NCBI RefSeq assembly: GCF_030380815.1
Contig: NZ_JAUDUY010000008.1
Coordinates: 29,607-93,606 of the forward strand
Reading direction: 5' to 3'
DNA length: 64,000 nt
Source: Robiginitalea aurantiaca
GTDB lineage: Bacteria; Bacteroidota; Bacteroidia; Flavobacteriales; Flavobacteriaceae
Part shown: one piece after another, positions 62,049 to 64,000 of the stretch
How positions within the stretch are numbered: the first letter of the stretch is position 1
Layout of the letters: every line of letters starts with the position of its first letter
Translations under genes and position numbers: made by a program
Notes under the pieces: model-generated
The model's database searches: none
What the model saw: the letters and a program-made list of their open reading frames with translations, nothing else
What the model was told of the DNA's origin: nothing

Positions 62049-64000
62049 ATGAAACAAAGTTACCTTAGCATCCATACTTGTACGCAAAGACTGTTGCTCA
62101 TTCTTCTTGGGTTGCACCTGACGATTACGACAGCTGCGGCCTCGGCCCTTCCTGCAGAGGGTGATGTTGTACTTACCCCAACTAATTTTGATAAGGATGG
62201 TGATGGGGTACCTGATGCAACGGACATAGATGATGACAATGATGGTATAATAGATGCAAACGAAGATCCCGACCTGGATGGGGATGCAAATCCCGAAACG
62301 AATCCGCTGGATACAGATAATGATGGCATTCCAAATTATCTGGATATAGATTCTGATAATGATGGGATTTTGGATAATGTCGAAGCTCAGCCAACACATG
62401 GTTATATCGCACCTTCTGGCGTCGATACAGACGGGAATGGATTGGATGATGCTTATGAGGAAACTCCAGGTAGCTGTGATGGTCTGATCCCTATGGACTG
62501 GGACACCGATTCTGTTCCGGATTATCTCGATATCGATTCTGACAATGATGGCATACTTGATAATGTGGAAGCCCAGGGCAGTGAAAACTATCAGGAACCA
62601 TGCGATCTTGATGCTGACGGGAATGGTCTTGATGACCATTATGAAACCACCCCAGGCGCCGGAGAGGGACTTAGTCCAGAAAATTCAGATGGAGACTGTG
62701 ATCCGGATTTCCGGGATATTGATTCAGATAACGATGGTATTCTCGATAATGTGGAAGCACAGGAAAGTGGGAGTTTTCAGGAACCCTGTGACCTGGATGC
62801 AGATGGAAATGGTTTGGACGATCATTATGAAACATCTCCGGGAGCAGGTGAGGGATTAACTCCTGAAAACACGGATGGAGATACAAAACCTGACTTCCGT
62901 GACATCGACTCCGATGACGATGGCATACCGGATAATGTGGAAGCCCAGAGTACAAATGGGTATATTCCGCCCAGTGGGGTAGATAGTGATCACGATGGTC
63001 TTGACGATGCCTACGCAGGGAGCGGTGATCCCGGTCTGACCCCCGAAAACACAGATGGGACGGATGATCCCGATTTTCGCGACGGGGATTCGGACAACGA
63101 TCTGGTACCTGACAACAATGAGGGCAACGACTTTAACTTCGACGGACAGCCGGACTGGACCTTTACAGGGACAGACACGGATGGTGATGGTCTTGACGAC
63201 GGGTATGAGGGCAGTGAAGTAAATGACCCTTTTGATGTCAACGACGAGATCGATGATCCGGCCAACGACCTTCCCGATACGGACGGAGAGGGCGATGTAA
63301 ATTACAGGGACCCTGACGATGACGGGGACGGTACAGATACCTCGGATGAAGATACCAATGGTGACGACGATCCAACCAACGATGATACGGATAATGACGG
63401 TACCCCGGATTATGTGGATCCCACAGATAATTCTGGTCCTGACTCTGATGGAGATGGTGTTCCGGATGCAAATGATGCGGACAGTGATAATGACGGTATT
63501 CTGGATACCGTAGAGGACGCCAATACAGATGGGGATAATGATCCCAATACGAATCCTACCGATACAGATGGTGACGGCGTTCCTGACTTCCGGGATATTG
63601 ACTCTGATGATGATGGTATACCGGATAATGTAGAGGCTCAGAGCACCGATGGGTATGTACCTCCCAGTGGGGTTGACAGCGATGGCGATGGTCTTGACGA
63701 TGCCTACGCAGGTAGCGGTGATCCGGGTCTGACCCCTGTAAACACAGATGGAACGGATGATCCGGATTATCTGGATCCCGATTCCGACAACGATCTGGTG
63801 CCTGATAATAATGAAGGCAACGACTTTAACTTCGACGGACAGCCGGACTGGATTTTTACAGGTACAGACACGGATGGTGATGGTCTTGACGACGGGTATG
63901 AGGGTAGTAATGTAAACGATCCCTTCGATGTCAACGACGAGATCGATGATCCGGCCAACGACCTGCCCGATACGGACGGAGAGGGCGATGTAAATTACAG
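62049..64000 (+). CDS. thrombospondin type-3 repeat (calcium-binding) surface protein, 5' part
   Basis: At least 650 codons, open at the right window edge. It starts [21 protein letters not shown] with a signal peptide ending near TTAAASA. The rest is almost wholly Asp/Asn/Gly-rich TSP3-type repeats (DxDxDGxxD calcium loops such as [19 protein letters not shown]). Within them a 62-residue unit DNVEAQ...GLDD.YE...[22 protein letters not shown] recurs, then a larger module. Proteins like this in Flavobacteriia are adhesins or gliding/biofilm components exported by the type IX system, whose C-terminal sorting domain would lie beyond the window. Translation of the frame was done by hand. Confidence 0.85.
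   Translation, partial: MKQSYLSIHTCTQRLLLILLGLHLTITTAAASALPAEGDVVLTPTNFDKDGDGVPDATDIDDDNDGIIDANEDPDLDGDANPETNPLDTDNDGIPNYLDIDSDNDGILDNVEAQPTHGYIAPSGVDTDGNGLDDAYEETPGSCDGLIPMDWDTDSVPDYLDIDSDNDGILDNVEAQGSENYQEPCDLDADGNGLDDHYETTPGAGEGLSPENSDGDCDPDFRDIDSDNDGILDNVEAQESGSFQEPCDLDADGNGLDDHYETSPGAGEGLTPENTDGDTKPDFRDIDSDDDGIPDNVEAQSTNGYIPPSGVDSDHDGLDDAYAGSGDPGLTPENTDGTDDPDFRDGDSDNDLVPDNNEGNDFNFDGQPDWTFTGTDTDGDGLDDGYEGSEVNDPFDVNDEIDDPANDLPDTDGEGDVNYRDPDDDGDGTDTSDEDTNGDDDPTNDDTDNDGTPDYVDPTDNSGPDSDGDGVPDANDADSDNDGILDTVEDANTDGDNDPNTNPTDTDGDGVPDFRDIDSDDDGIPDNVEAQSTDGYVPPSGVDSDGDGLDDAYAGSGDPGLTPVNTDGTDDPDYLDPDSDNDLVPDNNEGNDFNFDGQPDWIFTGTDTDGDGLDDGYEGSNVNDPFDVNDEIDDPANDLPDTDGEGDVNY
62373..63116 (+). repeat. 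four 186-bp tandem repeats (62 residues each)
   Basis: Copies begin at the GATAATGTNGAAGC motif at 62373, 62559, 62745 and 62931, exactly 186 bp apart. The encoded unit starts DNVEAQ and ends with a DSDNDGI-type calcium loop. Copies 2 and 3 are the most alike, with the shared [18 protein letters not shown] segment. Confidence 0.85.
62892..64000 (+). repeat. 693-bp tandem module, second copy incomplete
   Basis: The sequence from 62892 is repeated from 63585 with an offset of 693 bp, checked at several anchors (GACTTCCG at 62892/63585; GACGATGCCTACGCAGG at 63003/63696; GACGAGATCGATGATCCGG at 63243/63936). Codes for about 231 residues including [12 protein letters not shown] and [12 protein letters not shown]. 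The window ends inside the second copy. Confidence 0.85.

Noticed and set aside
61953..62639. 228-codon Ile-rich minus-strand open frame at the start of the TSP3 gene
   Set aside because: Arises from the antisense of repeated Asp/Asn/Gly codons; the plus-strand frame has a signal peptide and calcium loops. Several similar shadows continue to 64000.
62373..64000. Regular repeats as a possible CRISPR array
   Set aside because: Repeats are 186 and 693 bp, in frame and protein-coding, without unique spacers of CRISPR size.

Overview
The window is chromosomal DNA from a member of the Bacteroidota, almost certainly class Flavobacteriia, family Flavobacteriaceae. Three things point there. Many genes have the phylum's promoter (TAnnTTTG at -7, sometimes TTTG about 18-20 nt upstream). 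Shine-Dalgarno sequences are nearly absent, except a perfect one in front of rpsU. The protein set is typical: DUF1573, LUD protein beside ftsH, DUF3467 after rpoC, and a thrombospondin type-3 repeat surface protein. It is core genome: I see no phage, insertion sequence, CRISPR array or rRNA operon.

Layout. 1-6.1 kb: a cut-off DUF1573 protein divergent from valS, then a sensor kinase/response regulator pair and a leucine-rich-repeat lipoprotein. 6.1-9.6 kb: a DUF3604 protein and a membrane fatty-acid-hydroxylase-type oxygenase. 9.6-14.4 kb (minus): rsfS-ftsH-LUD-cdsA-psd-ACBP, linking ribosome silencing, membrane proteolysis and phosphatidylethanolamine synthesis. 14.5-28 kb: housekeeping genes in short convergent and divergent units (birA, SRPBCC, pyrE, Nudix, an M14 peptidase, coaD, ddl, PASTA protein, rluD-type synthase, yaaA, a DNA glycosylase, ppc, an M20 peptidase). 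28.1-34.9 kb (minus): a complete trpEGDCFBA operon followed by a small membrane protein gene. It is preceded by an 18-residue leader peptide with three consecutive Trp codons and by an intrinsic terminator, which is a textbook attenuator layout. 34.9-36.7 kb: yceI, a nitroreductase and a MarR regulator with a palindrome over its own promoter. 37-43 kb: rhodanese, PspC-like protein and potassium channel; an alanine/sodium symporter with an unusual extracytoplasmic N-terminal region; a helix-hairpin-helix protein; an acyl-CoA dehydrogenase. 43-58 kb (plus): the gene-expression block rpsU, xerC, hpf, four tRNAs, tuf, tRNA-Trp, secE, nusG, rplKAJL, rpoBC. 58-64 kb: DUF3467, an M61-type peptidase, prfC (minus), and the start of a very acidic, calcium-binding repeat protein running off the right edge.

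Most notable: the trp leader peptide/attenuator with a near-leaderless transcript; the strong Shine-Dalgarno sequence of rpsU; the AGCS symporter carrying a lipoyl-like domain without an attachment lysine; the unfinished TSP3 protein built of 62-residue repeats inside a 693-bp tandem module; and a promoter whose transcription start should fall inside the 5' arm of a terminator just upstream of the tRNA-tuf cluster. I found no clearly new multi-gene system.
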